Below, in pieces: positions 25,499-34,028 of a DNA stretch of 64,000 nt. This DNA is from Acidobacteriota bacterium (lineage in GTDB: Bacteria; Acidobacteriota; Terriglobia; UBA7540), in the NCBI GenBank assembly GCA_004298155.1, contig SCRD01000017.1, forward strand, positions 392,036 through 456,035, in the 5' to 3' direction. How positions within the stretch are numbered: position 1 is the stretch's first letter; each line of letters opens with the position of its first letter. A program made the position numbers and the translations under genes. The notes beneath the pieces were generated by a model that saw nothing but the letters and a program-made list of their open reading frames with translations, did no database searches and was not told where the DNA came from.

Positions 25499-26542
25499 AT
25501 GAATCAACCTGCCTCCGGTTCCGCTGAATGGGGCTCATTGCTGGGAGACTCGGCCCGAACTGGCGGGCTCGGGCTGAAGCCGGCCCGTGACCCGAAAGGG
25601 ATTCGATGGCGGATACGGCTGGCAAAGTCGGTCCGGTCAGCGCCTGTGCTGGGCGGCGATCTGCTTTACGTTACATGCCTCGACGGATACCTCCACGCCA
25701 TCGACACCAAGACGGGCCGGCATGCCTGGAAATTTAACGCCGGTGCTCCCATCCATAGCACGCCCTCCATTTCCGGCGCCAAAATCCTGTTTGGGTGTGA
25801 TGGCGGCCAGGTGCGCGCGCTTGAACGCGATTCTGGAAGAAAAATCTGGGAGATCGCCGCAGGCGCGGAAGTCTGGGCGTCTCCGGTGGTCCAGGGTGGA
25901 AAAGTTTTCTTTGGTTCTGCAGATGGCAATTTCTACGCCGTGGATCTCGAGACGGGCGCGGGCGAATGGGTACAGACTCTCATGGCCAGAATCTATTCGA
26001 CAGCTTGCGCAACGGCTGGAGGCGTCTATTTCGGATGTAGCGACAATCGGATCTATTGCCTTGAACCGTCCTCCGGGAAAGTAGTGTGGAGCAAAGCTAG
26101 CGGCAGCGTGGTGGACTCTTCGCCGGCCGCCACCGGCGATACCGTCCTGGTTGGCTCTGAAGACTTTGCAGCCTACGCACTCGACCCCGCCAACGGCTCG
26201 GTACACTGGAAATTTGAAACCGGACTGGGCATTTCCTCTTCGCCGGCTGTCGGCGGTGGCATGGTTTTCATCGGTAGCAAAGACCATCATCTCTATGCTC
26301 TCGATGTTCGCACAGGAAAGCTTGGTTGGAAGGTCAATCTGCAGACGTCGGTCACAGCCCCGCCGGTCGTAGGAGAGGGCGTTGTCTGCATCCAGGCGGA
26401 CGGGGTTTTTGCTTTGGATGCCGCAACGGGAAAAGTCATCTGGAGGGCGGCCCTGGGACGCTCTCTTCAGTCAGTTCCGGTTCTGACGGGGAGAGAGATT
26501 TATCTCACGGGAATCGAGGGGATTATTTATGCGCTGGAATGA
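25499..26542 (+). CDS. PQQ-type beta-propeller repeat protein
   Basis: A 347-residue protein made of about seven to eight propeller blades with the repeated pattern LYALDxxTGKxxW and SSPAVxGGxVFIGS, as in BamB and quinoprotein dehydrogenases. There is no evident signal peptide and no catalytic Asp/Glu-PQQ dehydrogenase domain, so it is more likely a binding scaffold than an enzyme. It starts six bases after the DUF362 stop and overlaps the apbE start by 14 bp, showing tight co-expression. Lack of a leader is odd because both neighbours are exported. It may act on the cytosolic side, or be carried out with a folded Tat partner. Confidence 0.8.
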   Translation: MNQPASGSAEWGSLLGDSARTGGLGLKPARDPKGIRWRIRLAKSVRSAPVLGGDLLYVTCLDGYLHAIDTKTGRHAWKFNAGAPIHSTPSISGAKILFGCDGGQVRALERDSGRKIWEIAAGAEVWASPVVQGGKVFFGSADGNFYAVDLETGAGEWVQTLMARIYSTACATAGGVYFGCSDNRIYCLEPSSGKVVWSKASGSVVDSSPAATGDTVLVGSEDFAAYALDPANGSVHWKFETGLGISSSPAVGGGMVFIGSKDHHLYALDVRTGKLGWKVNLQTSVTAPPVVGEGVVCIQADGVFALDAATGKVIWRAALGRSLQSVPVLTGREIYLTGIEGIIYALE

Positions 26543-27551
26543 GCCAGTCACGGTGAGTGCGTTCCTGCTGGCAATAGTTCTTGGCCAGGCTTATCCTTCG
26601 GCCCGGCAGGACCAGCTTGTTTACAGGAAGAAGTACGCGATGGGAACGGTTTTTGAAGTCGCGGCTTACGGTCCCTCGCCCGCCCGGACGTCTCGTGCTA
26701 TTGAACAGGCTTTCCGCGAGGTGCTCCGGCTCGACCGCGTGATGAGCGATTACATCCCCGAAAGTGATCTCAGCCGCATCAACCGCACAGCGCATTATCG
26801 CGCTGAACAAGTTCCGGCGGACCTTTATCGCGTCATTCAGCAGTCTCTTATCTATTCACGATTATCCTCAGGAGAGTTTGACATTACCGTCGGCCCGCTT
26901 GCCCGAATCTGGAAAGCGGAGATCCGGGATGGAACAGTTCCATCCAAAGAACAGGAAGAAAAGGTGCGTCGGTGCGTGGGATGGCAGAAGGTGTCCCTGC
27001 TGCCGCCCGACCGCGTGGAATTCCGTTCACCCTGCCTGGCGATTGACCTCGGGGCCATCGGCAAGGGTTACGCCGTGGACCAGGCCGTCGCCGTACTTCG
27101 CTCCTTCGGGATCGAACGCGCGTTGATCAGCGCCGGGGGAAGCACCATTTATGCCATGGGTTCTCCCCCCGGCCGGCCCGCCTGGGTTGTTCGCTTGCGC
27201 GACCCTTCGGGGAAATTGAATCCGGAAGTCAGCCTCAATGGAAACAGCGTATCGACGTCAGAACAGACGCGCGATCCGGAACACCGGAGCACCCCCTATG
27301 GGCATATCATTGACCCCGCGAAGGGTGTCCCCTTGAAGACGCCGTACAGCGTCAGCGTGGTTGTCGGCTCGGCCACGGCGTCCGATGCACTATCCACCAC
27401 CCTGTTGCTGATGGGGCCGGAACGGGGGAAATCGCTCGTGAAGAAGCTGCCGAAAGTGGCAGCAATCTGGATCTCTGGCAAGGGGAAGTTTGAACTGTGT
27501 TCCAGCGGTCCGCAGATATCAATCAACAGTTCCAGCGGTCCAAAATGTTAA
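26529..27551 (+). CDS. apbE: FAD:protein FMN transferase
   Basis: A 340-residue ApbE protein, exported (hydrophobic leader residues 8-22). ApbE attaches FMN covalently to a threonine or serine of partner proteins. Key landmarks are MGTVFEV near the N-terminus, GEFDITVGPLARIW, LGAIGKGYAVD (FAD/Mg site), ISAGGSTIYAMG, and VGSATASDALSTTLLLMG near the C-terminus with the conserved metal-binding Asp/Thr. It overlaps the propeller gene by 14 bp. I found no DxxSGAT-type flavinylation motif in the neighbouring proteins (the closest, SGAP in the DUF362 protein, lacks the acceptor), so its client is unknown. The 3' end contains a 13-bp direct duplication that encodes two similar SSGP segments. Confidence 0.88.
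   Translation: MRWNEPVTVSAFLLAIVLGQAYPSARQDQLVYRKKYAMGTVFEVAAYGPSPARTSRAIEQAFREVLRLDRVMSDYIPESDLSRINRTAHYRAEQVPADLYRVIQQSLIYSRLSSGEFDITVGPLARIWKAEIRDGTVPSKEQEEKVRRCVGWQKVSLLPPDRVEFRSPCLAIDLGAIGKGYAVDQAVAVLRSFGIERALISAGGSTIYAMGSPPGRPAWVVRLRDPSGKLNPEVSLNGNSVSTSEQTRDPEHRSTPYGHIIDPAKGVPLKTPYSVSVVVGSATASDALSTTLLLMGPERGKSLVKKLPKVAAIWISGKGKFELCSSGPQISINSSSGPKC
27499..27541 (+). repeat. 13-bp direct repeat at the apbE 3' end
   Basis: GTTCCAGCGGTCC occurs at 27499-27511 and again at 27529-27541, exactly 30 bp apart and so in frame. It looks like a small slippage duplication that lengthened the ApbE C-terminus up to the start of the next gene. Confidence 0.7.
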
Positions 27552-27565
27552 TAGTGAGCACTGAT

Positions 27566-28996
27566 ATGCGATGCCTGCTAACGATGGTCCTTTCTTCAAT
27601 TTTGCTGCTGGGCGCAACCCCTGCGTGGGGTCATGTATTTATTCAATGGACCGCACCCACCGTTCCCAGCGCCGCGTCAATTGGGGTGACTGAAATGGTC
27701 ATCCCGTGGGGCCCCGGGAAAATCCAGTTGATGAAAACCGCAAAGGAACGCGGCTACCGCGTATTTGCCAGGGTTAACGCCGCAGATTCCGGCACTGTTG
27801 CTGACGCCGTCGCGGCAAATGGACTGGCGGGCATCATTGTTGAGGACGGCTCTAGCGAACCTGGCCACGGAGACATGGAGCAACTCGTTCAAAAGCTGCG
27901 AGGCTTACATCCGGGCCTGGCTGTTCTGATATTGGACCCCGGAGGTAAACAGCCTCAGATCCAGGGCAATCTGGTCATCCAGAAAAATGGGGTACTCCAG
28001 GTTTCATCGGCCACCCGCGAACCCTGGATTGATTCAAACGTGGCGCTAGCAAGGTTTGAGCAAGCTAATCAACCCGGAATAGCTCGTCTTTTCAGCTTCA
28101 CGTGGGATCTGGCTGGCCCGGTGGAACAGAAGCAGGGCCCCCGGGCGGTGGACTACGCCCTCGCGGTTGCCGAGGCTGGAGCGAACGAGGCCGGTCTGGT
28201 CCTTCCTTTACATCCGAATCTGCAGAAGGGGCTGGCGGAGGGAGATAAGCTGGCGTGGCAGGAATGGGACCGGGTGAAAACTTACATCAGGTTCTATTCA
28301 AAAGGTGGCAACGCCCGGCTGAAATCCATGGCCGACGTTGCGGTTGTTGCAGACGATTACCGGGATGCGTATGAAGCCATGAATTTGCTCGCGAGGCGCA
28401 ATATCTCGTTTCGGGTGTTCCGACCCAGTGACGCGACGGAGCAGGCGCTAAGTGGATCTCAATTGGCCATCGTGTTTTCACGTATTGTCGGACCGGCTAT
28501 AGAGGCGATCCGGGCTTTTGCCTCAGCTGGGGGGACTGTTCTTTTGATAGGCCAGCACGGGCCTTTCCCCTGGCAAACAATTCCCGCAGTGAAGTCAAGC
28601 ATAGGCACAACGTACAAGACGGGGCGTGGTGAGGTGATTGAATCTTCCCAGCCAGTTGGGGACCCGGAGGCCTTTGCGGAAGAGGTCCGCGATCTCCTGC
28701 GCAGCCAAGGCCCTTTGATTTACTTGTGGAATGGTGTAACCACGTTGAGCTCTGCTCATCGTACCCCGCAGGAGGCGGGCATCGTCGTGGAACTGGTCAA
28801 TTACGCGCAGGAACCTATTCAGGTCCAGGTGCGCGTCAAAGGATTGTTTCCTGACATTCGGTACGAAACTCCGGAGCATGGATCTTATCCAGCAGTCGCT
28901 CCCGAGATCAAGAACGGTTTTACGCAGTTCGTCATTTCGCACATCATAGTGGGGGCGAGAGTCTACCTGAATCCGAAAACAAGCCAGCAGGAATAA
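27566..28996 (+). CDS. exported protein of unknown function
   Basis: A ~476-residue protein. The ATG at 27566 begins a textbook signal peptide (MRCLLTMVLSSILLLGATPAWG); an earlier in-frame ATG at 27545 overlaps the apbE stop. The N-terminal half (to ~residue 230) alternates strands and helices and may be a TIM-barrel-like fold. The middle (MADVAVVADDYRDAYEAMNLL to GGTVLLIGQHGPF) looks like a Rossmann/glutamine-amidotransferase-like domain of the type found in glycosidase trimerisation regions. A beta-sandwich C-terminus follows. No catalytic motif is convincing and I do not recognise the family. It is the last gene of the DUF362-propeller-ApbE operon, so it is a possible partner of that redox-like set. 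Confidence 0.6.
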   Translation: MRCLLTMVLSSILLLGATPAWGHVFIQWTAPTVPSAASIGVTEMVIPWGPGKIQLMKTAKERGYRVFARVNAADSGTVADAVAANGLAGIIVEDGSSEPGHGDMEQLVQKLRGLHPGLAVLILDPGGKQPQIQGNLVIQKNGVLQVSSATREPWIDSNVALARFEQANQPGIARLFSFTWDLAGPVEQKQGPRAVDYALAVAEAGANEAGLVLPLHPNLQKGLAEGDKLAWQEWDRVKTYIRFYSKGGNARLKSMADVAVVADDYRDAYEAMNLLARRNISFRVFRPSDATEQALSGSQLAIVFSRIVGPAIEAIRAFASAGGTVLLIGQHGPFPWQTIPAVKSSIGTTYKTGRGEVIESSQPVGDPEAFAEEVRDLLRSQGPLIYLWNGVTTLSSAHRTPQEAGIVVELVNYAQEPIQVQVRVKGLFPDIRYETPEHGSYPAVAPEIKNGFTQFVISHIIVGARVYLNPKTSQQE

Positions 28997-29090
28997 CCGT
29001 CTCGCCACGATCATTCTGCGCACGCCGACTCTTCGTTCGCCAAAGCAAAACGGAAGCCCAGTGGGGTCGTTTGCAACGCCCGCGCGTTGA

Positions 29091-29119
29091 TTGACCCCCT
29101 ATTGGGGTTCAGCTAGAAT
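29091..29119 (+). promoter_or_regulatory. promoter with an operator-like palindrome in its spacer
   Basis: TTGACC (29091-29096) and TAGAAT (29114-29119) are 17 bp apart, upstream of the histidine kinase gene. The spacer holds the inverted repeat ACCCC-ctatt-GGGGT, which overlaps the -35 box and is well placed for repressor or activator binding. Confidence 0.6.
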
Positions 29120-29161
29120 CGTAGTCGTTGGTGATGGTGAAGTGTGACCCGTGAGGGCCCT

Positions 29162-30673
29162 ATGAGAAGGCATATCCTGAATTTTCGGTTTCGCACTCGC
29201 CTGGTGCTGGTGATGTTTCTCATCACTGCCTGTACAAGTACCATCCTCATGATTGCCTACGTCCAGCACAACCGCCGCATCAAGGCCTACGTGGCGGGCC
29301 AGACATCCGATCTGCTTGAAATCATCGAGATGACCCGGCCCAGGATACCGACCAATGTGGATCGGCGGCAGGCGTTGAGCCAGTACTTGAGTGATTTGAA
29401 AGGGGCAGGCCTTTCCTCGATTAATGTCCTGACGCCCAGCGGCGAGGTGGTTGCGAGCACGAATCCTCACCAGATTGGAAAGAGGATCAAGCTGCGAAAG
29501 CGGCAGAGCAAGGCCACAGAGGGCCCCATCCAGATTACAGCGCAATTGCGCGATATTGACACAGATACGCAGGCCGGGCAGCAGCACTACGACATTCGAT
29601 TTCCCATCATTCAGGGCGAAAAGGTCATCGGCTATGTACAAGTGGGCGGAGAAATGGATGAGGTTGGGGCGATGCTCAATCATGTTTACTTCCTGTGGCT
29701 GGCCTGGATTCTGGTTACAATGCTGGCCGGGATGTTTGCCATCGTTTATCTCGCGTTCCGGTTTACCAGGCCGATTGAGCACTTGGTGGAAGGCGCCAAC
29801 CAGGTGGCGCAGGGTAATCTCTATGTATCGATTCCTGAGGGAGGCTCGGATGAAATGGGCCTTCTGGCCCGCACATTCAACCAGATGGCCCAACGCCTTC
29901 GCGACGCCCGAGAATTGCAGAAGCGATTGAATGAGGCGGAGAAATCCTCGCTGCTCGGCCATTTTGCGTCGACTGTCGCACACGAGGTAAGAAACTCGCT
30001 GAATTTCCTGAATCTGAGTATCGACCAGATCTGGGCCAAGCGCTGGCTGACCGACGAGACGCCGGGGCGCGAGTTGCGCGCCAGCCTTGCTAATATGAAA
30101 GATGAGATCACGCGTCTGAACCGGTTGGTGAATGACTTTCTCGCAGTGGGAAGACAGACGCCTCCTCAGATAGCACCCTGCGACCTGAAGGCAATTGTTG
30201 AACAGGCGGTCGGCCTGGTGGAAAAACAAGCCAGCGCGCAGGATATCAGAATTGCTAATGGCCTGCCTCCTGATTTGCCTGAGCTTCAGGCGGACGCTGC
30301 GCAACTGAAGACCTGCTTCCTGAACATTCTCACTAATTCCGTGCAGGCCATGCCAGACGGCGGGACGATCTTTATCGAGGCTAAATTGATGCCCGCCGGC
30401 GACGGCGGTCCCAGGTTACAGTTGCGATTCCAAGACACGGGGCCGGGCATCCCTGAAGACGACCGGGAGAAGATTTTCACTCCTTACTTTTCCACCAAGG
30501 CTACCGGCTTCGGCCTGGGCCTTGCGATTACCCGGAAGATCGTTGAAGACCACGGTGGCCGGGTTTTTGTCGCGCGCCAGAAAGCTCCGGGTGCCGAGGT
30601 GGTGTTGGAATTACCGGTCTCAGGGCCGGCCGTCCCCCGCACGCCACCTCTTGTGAGTACTACGGTTGCGTAA
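29162..30673 (+). CDS. membrane sensor histidine kinase (NtrB/ZraS type)
   Basis: About 503 residues. Two transmembrane helices (13-33 and 176-198) enclose a periplasmic sensor region with PSGEVVAST, typical of a single-Cache/PAS-like domain. HAMP follows at ~199-251. The dimerisation/phosphoacceptor helix carries H274 in VAHEVRNSLNFL. The HATPase domain shows an N-box (CFLNILTNSVQAM), DTGPGIP, and GFGLGLAITRKIV. The ATG at 29162 sits six codons inside a longer GTG frame. The kinase is 12 bp upstream of an NtrC-type regulator, so the two form a standard sigma-54 two-component pair. The signal sensed is not evident; a metal, envelope-stress or small-molecule input would fit the ZraS-like architecture. 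Confidence 0.9.
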   Translation: MRRHILNFRFRTRLVLVMFLITACTSTILMIAYVQHNRRIKAYVAGQTSDLLEIIEMTRPRIPTNVDRRQALSQYLSDLKGAGLSSINVLTPSGEVVASTNPHQIGKRIKLRKRQSKATEGPIQITAQLRDIDTDTQAGQQHYDIRFPIIQGEKVIGYVQVGGEMDEVGAMLNHVYFLWLAWILVTMLAGMFAIVYLAFRFTRPIEHLVEGANQVAQGNLYVSIPEGGSDEMGLLARTFNQMAQRLRDARELQKRLNEAEKSSLLGHFASTVAHEVRNSLNFLNLSIDQIWAKRWLTDETPGRELRASLANMKDEITRLNRLVNDFLAVGRQTPPQIAPCDLKAIVEQAVGLVEKQASAQDIRIANGLPPDLPELQADAAQLKTCFLNILTNSVQAMPDGGTIFIEAKLMPAGDGGPRLQLRFQDTGPGIPEDDREKIFTPYFSTKATGFGLGLAITRKIVEDHGGRVFVARQKAPGAEVVLELPVSGPAVPRTPPLVSTTVA

Positions 30674-30685
30674 GGAAAAACTTTT

Positions 30686-32044
30686 ATGCCCGAGGGCTCC
30701 ATTCTGGTTGTTGACGATGAACAAAGACAGCGCGAAGTCTACCGCGATATCTTTCTTGATGAAGGCTATGAGACCGTTACGGCCCCAAGTGGCGAAGCTG
30801 CCCTCCGGCTTCTCGCGCAAAAAAGGTTCGACCTGGTACTGACAGACCTGAACCTTGCGGGCATGACGGGGATTGAACTGCTCACCCAGATCCTGCAGAC
30901 AGACCCCACCGTCGCCATCGTTCTGATTACCGGATATCCATCCATTGAGTCGGCCATCGATGCCACGAAGCGCGGGGTCTACCAGTACCTGGAAAAGCCG
31001 GTGGATCGGTCGAAGTTGCTGGAGGTAGTCGGCGACGCCCTTGGACATCTGGCTTCGTTGAAACAAACCATTATCGGACATTCTCCTGCCATTAGAGAAA
31101 TGGTACGGATGGTGATGAAAGTTGCTCCTACCGCGCACACCGTGCTGATTCTTGGCGAGAGCGGCACAGGAAAGGAGCTGGTAGCTCGCGAAATCCACAA
31201 GCACAGCCCGCGGAACCAGAAACCCTTCCTGGCGGTCAATTGCGCCTCGCTAACGGAGACCTTGCTGGAGAGTGAACTGTTCGGCCACGAGAAGGGCGCT
31301 TTTACAGACGCATATCAACAGAAGAAAGGGCTGTTCGAACGGGCCGACCACTCCACTCTCTTCCTCGACGAAATTGGGGACACAAGTCTGGCCATGCAGG
31401 CCAAAATATTGCGGGCGCTTCAGGAGAGGGAAATCCTCCGGGTGGGAGGGACGGAATCCATCAAGGTGGATGTCCGCATTATTGCAGCCACCAATCGCAA
31501 TCTCGACCAGTTGATGCAGGAAGGCAAATTCCGCGAGGACCTTTATTACAGGCTGAAGGTGATTCCGATCATCTGCCCACCTTTGCGGGAACACCGGGAC
31601 GACATCGAAGAGCTGGCACTCCATTTTATGGGCAAAGCGGGACTGGCCTCGGGACGCGGGGTACACAGCATCTCAGAGGAAGCGCTGGGTGCTTTGAAGG
31701 CATACCGCTGGCCCGGAAACGTCCGACAATTGGAATGGGCGATCGAGCGGGCAGTCGTGCTGGGAGAATCCGACCGCGTCGATCTTCAGGACCTTCCGCC
31801 GGAAATTTTGCAGACTGCTGAAGAAATAAGTTCTTCTGAGCCGGCGATCTCTGCACCGCAAGCCGGTGCGGCCCGCTTCACACCGGTTATACCCGAAACG
31901 ACCTGGGAGGAGCACGAGAAAGCCAAAATTACCGAAGCTTTGCAACGTACCAACGGGAACATCACGCGCGCCGCCCAGCTGCTGGGCATGACCTTCCGAA
32001 CCCTTCAGTACCGGCTGGAAAAGTTCGGCATCAGGAAGCAGTAG
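30686..32044 (+). CDS. sigma-54-dependent NtrC-family response regulator
   Basis: The 452-residue protein has all three standard domains. The receiver (1-120) has phospho-acceptor D54 in LTDLNLAG and a conserved lysine in LEKPVD. The AAA+ domain (~135-370) has Walker A GESGTGKE (158-164) and the sigma-54-contacting GAFTDA loop (204-209), then a Walker B segment LFLDEIGD. A C-terminal Fis-type helix-turn-helix (TNGNITRAAQLLGMTFRTLQYRL) follows. It therefore activates RNA polymerase carrying sigma-54 when phosphorylated by the adjacent kinase. No sigma-54 promoter (GG-N10-GC) could be picked out with confidence in this window, so the targets are unknown. Confidence 0.93.
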   Translation: MPEGSILVVDDEQRQREVYRDIFLDEGYETVTAPSGEAALRLLAQKRFDLVLTDLNLAGMTGIELLTQILQTDPTVAIVLITGYPSIESAIDATKRGVYQYLEKPVDRSKLLEVVGDALGHLASLKQTIIGHSPAIREMVRMVMKVAPTAHTVLILGESGTGKELVAREIHKHSPRNQKPFLAVNCASLTETLLESELFGHEKGAFTDAYQQKKGLFERADHSTLFLDEIGDTSLAMQAKILRALQEREILRVGGTESIKVDVRIIAATNRNLDQLMQEGKFREDLYYRLKVIPIICPPLREHRDDIEELALHFMGKAGLASGRGVHSISEEALGALKAYRWPGNVRQLEWAIERAVVLGESDRVDLQDLPPEILQTAEEISSSEPAISAPQAGAARFTPVIPETTWEEHEKAKITEALQRTNGNITRAAQLLGMTFRTLQYRLEKFGIRKQ

Positions 32045-32211
32045 AGAGTTTATTCTCAGTCGCGGCGTTCTTCCGAATCATCTCCGGATGGGAGATCGCT
32101 GTGGGACCCTTCCTCCCCCACCTCATACCAAATCTTTTCTCAACCCCCCCTGCAATATTGCCGAAGTTAATTGTGACTAATGAAAAACGCCAAATGTAAG
32201 GCTGGATTGAC

Positions 32212-32243
32212 CGGGGCGTTACTCAATCATGAGGCGCGCCCCG
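32212..32243 (+). promoter_or_regulatory. inverted repeat upstream of the PhoB-type regulator
   Basis: CGGGGCG (32212-32218) and CGCCCCG (32237-32243) form a 7-bp stem with an 18-base loop, ending 19 bases before the GTG start at 32263. It could be a leader hairpin or an autoregulatory site. No run of T follows, so it is probably not a terminator. Confidence 0.35.
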
Positions 32244-32262
32244 ATCTTAACGGAGAAATTTA

Positions 32263-32937
32263 GTGAGAATATTAGTTGCCGAAGACGATCGTCCAGTTGC
32301 GAATTTCTTGAAAAAGGGCCTCGAGGCTGAGCACTATGCTGTGGATGTGGTTTCCGACGGACAGGAAGCCCTGTACATGGCAGAAGAGTATGACTATGAC
32401 CTCTTGCTCCTTGATCTCGTCCTCCCCAAGATGGACGGTCTCCAGGTGCTCGGGCAGATCAGAAGCCGCAAAAAGAATCTACCCGTACTCGTGCTGACGG
32501 GGCGCGCGCGCGTGGAGGACCGTGTGAGAGGCCTGGACCTCGGGGCGGACGATTACATGGTGAAGCCCTTTGCCTTTCGCGAACTTGCGGCGAGGGTCAG
32601 GGCACTGCTCAGGCGCGGCGATGTCCCGGCGGTTTTCAGGTTTCAGGTTGAAGATCTGGAGATGAATCTTGTGGAGCGGACCGTGTGTCGGGGCGAGAGA
32701 AAGATCGAACTGACTCCCAAGGAATTCGCCTTGCTTGAATACCTGATGAGAAATCAAGGCCGGGCGGTTTCACGCCCGATGATCATTGAACACGTGTGGA
32801 ACTTTTCTTTTGACACCATGACCAACGTCGTGGACGTTTATATCAATTATTTGAGGAAAAAGGTGGATGGGGAGGAGACCTTGAAGTTGATCCACACGGT
32901 ACGCGGCGTAGGATACCGAATCGGAAAACCCCAATAA
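32263..32937 (+). CDS. OmpR/PhoB-family response regulator
   Basis: A 224-residue regulator with GTG start, preceded by CGGAGAAA. The receiver domain contains the acidic pair EDD (7-9), phosphorylated D51 in LLLLDLVLPKMDG and the conserved lysine in MVKPFAF. The C-terminal winged helix (about 125-224) has LTPKEFALLEYLMRNQGR, FDTMTNVVDVYINYLRKK and HTVRGVGYRI. PhoB-type proteins bind DNA as tandem dimers on direct repeats spaced 11 bp. Three such 11-bp-phased repeats lie 970 bp downstream, ahead of a sigma-factor gene. It is followed by a degenerate kinase-like gene, its likely partner. Confidence 0.92.
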   Translation: MRILVAEDDRPVANFLKKGLEAEHYAVDVVSDGQEALYMAEEYDYDLLLLDLVLPKMDGLQVLGQIRSRKKNLPVLVLTGRARVEDRVRGLDLGADDYMVKPFAFRELAARVRALLRRGDVPAVFRFQVEDLEMNLVERTVCRGERKIELTPKEFALLEYLMRNQGRAVSRPMIIEHVWNFSFDTMTNVVDVYINYLRKKVDGEETLKLIHTVRGVGYRIGKPQ

Positions 32938-32973
32938 GAGATTATTGTTTTGTAATGACTGTGCGATGACATT

Positions 32974-33678
32974 ATGAAAAATCTTACCGGCCTGCCTCAG
33001 GCAAGTACGTTGGAAACGTGCAGCGACGATTTCCTGGAAGTTCTTGGAACACTTGTCCACAAGTTGAGCCAGCCCCTGACGTCCCTGCAAGGGACGGTTG
33101 AAGTGGCTCTGATGGGCGAGCTGGATGTGGCGGAGTGCCGGCGCATCCTGGAGATTTCGCTTCAGGAAACTCAGCGCATGGCCAAAGCCCTCAGTGCGCT
33201 GCGTGCCGTTCTAGAGATGGAGGGGGCCGGCAGCCAGACCCAGCCTCTTTCATGGACGCGGACCATTGAAAATATGCTGGAGGAGGCCGCGTCCATTGAC
33301 GAGGATTACTGCCCTCGACTGGTTAGCGCTGTTCAAGGCGAGGTCTGGGTGAAAGCAAGTCCGCGACTATTGCAGCTGGCTACAGCCCGTCTAATCGGCG
33401 GGGCCGTCAGGGTGGCCCGCGACCGGCGTGCTGTTCGAATCATTTTGTCGGTGGCCGCAGAAACTGCTTCCCTGACCGTTTGTGAAGACCACGTGTCTTC
33501 TGGCAGCGGTGGCGCGAGCGGGCTTGAGACTCGCAGCCCCTCGGGAAAGCCCGTCCTGGAGGACATTGACAGGTGGGTCGTCAGCCGCGCCATCGAGTGC
33601 CAGGGTGGCCGGCTGAACGTCAGCCAAACCTCTGAAAGCCGCTTTTACCAATTAAATGTTCCTCTGGCAACTCCATAG
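32974..33678 (+). CDS. degenerate histidine-kinase-like protein
   Basis: A 234-residue cytosolic protein. Residues ~18-90 resemble a dimerisation/phosphotransfer four-helix bundle with H29 in LVHKLSQPLTSL, and a second helix LEISLQETQRMAKALSALRAV. Residues ~110-234 have the outline of an HATPase fold, but the N-box asparagine and the DxGxG and GxGLG nucleotide loops are missing (VCEDHVSSGSGG occupies the G1 position). It has no sensor or membrane segment. It starts 36 bp after the PhoB-type regulator. The likeliest role is a phosphotransfer or phosphatase-like partner of that regulator, or a pseudo-kinase. Another possibility is a decaying kinase gene. Confidence 0.6.
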   Translation: MKNLTGLPQASTLETCSDDFLEVLGTLVHKLSQPLTSLQGTVEVALMGELDVAECRRILEISLQETQRMAKALSALRAVLEMEGAGSQTQPLSWTRTIENMLEEAASIDEDYCPRLVSAVQGEVWVKASPRLLQLATARLIGGAVRVARDRRAVRIILSVAAETASLTVCEDHVSSGSGGASGLETRSPSGKPVLEDIDRWVVSRAIECQGGRLNVSQTSESRFYQLNVPLATP

Positions 33679-34028
33679 GTCGTCACGACGGTCCTGCCCT
33701 GCTTAAGACTGGACTCATCTTTCCCACCTCAAAGCGAAGTGACTCTCCTTATCCCCCCTCCTGAGCGTTGCTGAGTACCGGATTAAAAGTTCATAACTCA
33801 ACGGTTACCTCACTACCACGCTATTTTTTCCTGCAACGAATTACATTCCTTTTTATCTGCGGTGAGCTGAGGCAGCGTGCCACGGCTGGCGTGCACAGAA
33901 AATTCTAATCTCATTCTAATCGCCTTTTAATCATAAGCAGGTAAAAACACATTTGGAGATGAACGATCTGTCTCTTGCTGGATACGGGTCCATATCCAGT
34001 TCTCACTGTAGAGAGAAAGGAGTTTCTC
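33679..34028. other. intergenic control region ahead of the sigma factor gene
   Basis: No gene is seen in these 350 bp. The region is AT-richer than its surroundings, includes T-runs around 33825 and 33850, and carries the phased direct repeats at 33902-33932. The sigma-factor ribosome-binding site AGAAAGGAG is at 34013-34021. Confidence 0.5.
33902..33932 (+). promoter_or_regulatory. three 11-bp-phased direct repeats, probable PhoB/OmpR-type operator
   Basis: ATTCTAATC (33902-33910), ATTCTAATC (33913-33921) and CTTTTAATC (33924-33932) recur with exact 11-bp spacing. One helical turn between direct repeats is the binding geometry of PhoB/OmpR-family regulators, and such a regulator is encoded 1 kb upstream. 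The site lies ~100 bp before the sigma-factor start. Confidence 0.6.

Noticed and set aside
29099..30304. 401-codon minus-strand frame over the histidine kinase
   Set aside because: The plus-strand kinase has all expected boxes; the antisense frame has no recognisable domain.
32081..32097. ATCTCC/GGAGAT hairpin after the NtrC-type gene as terminator
   Set aside because: Only 6 bp of stem and no T-run; too weak to list.
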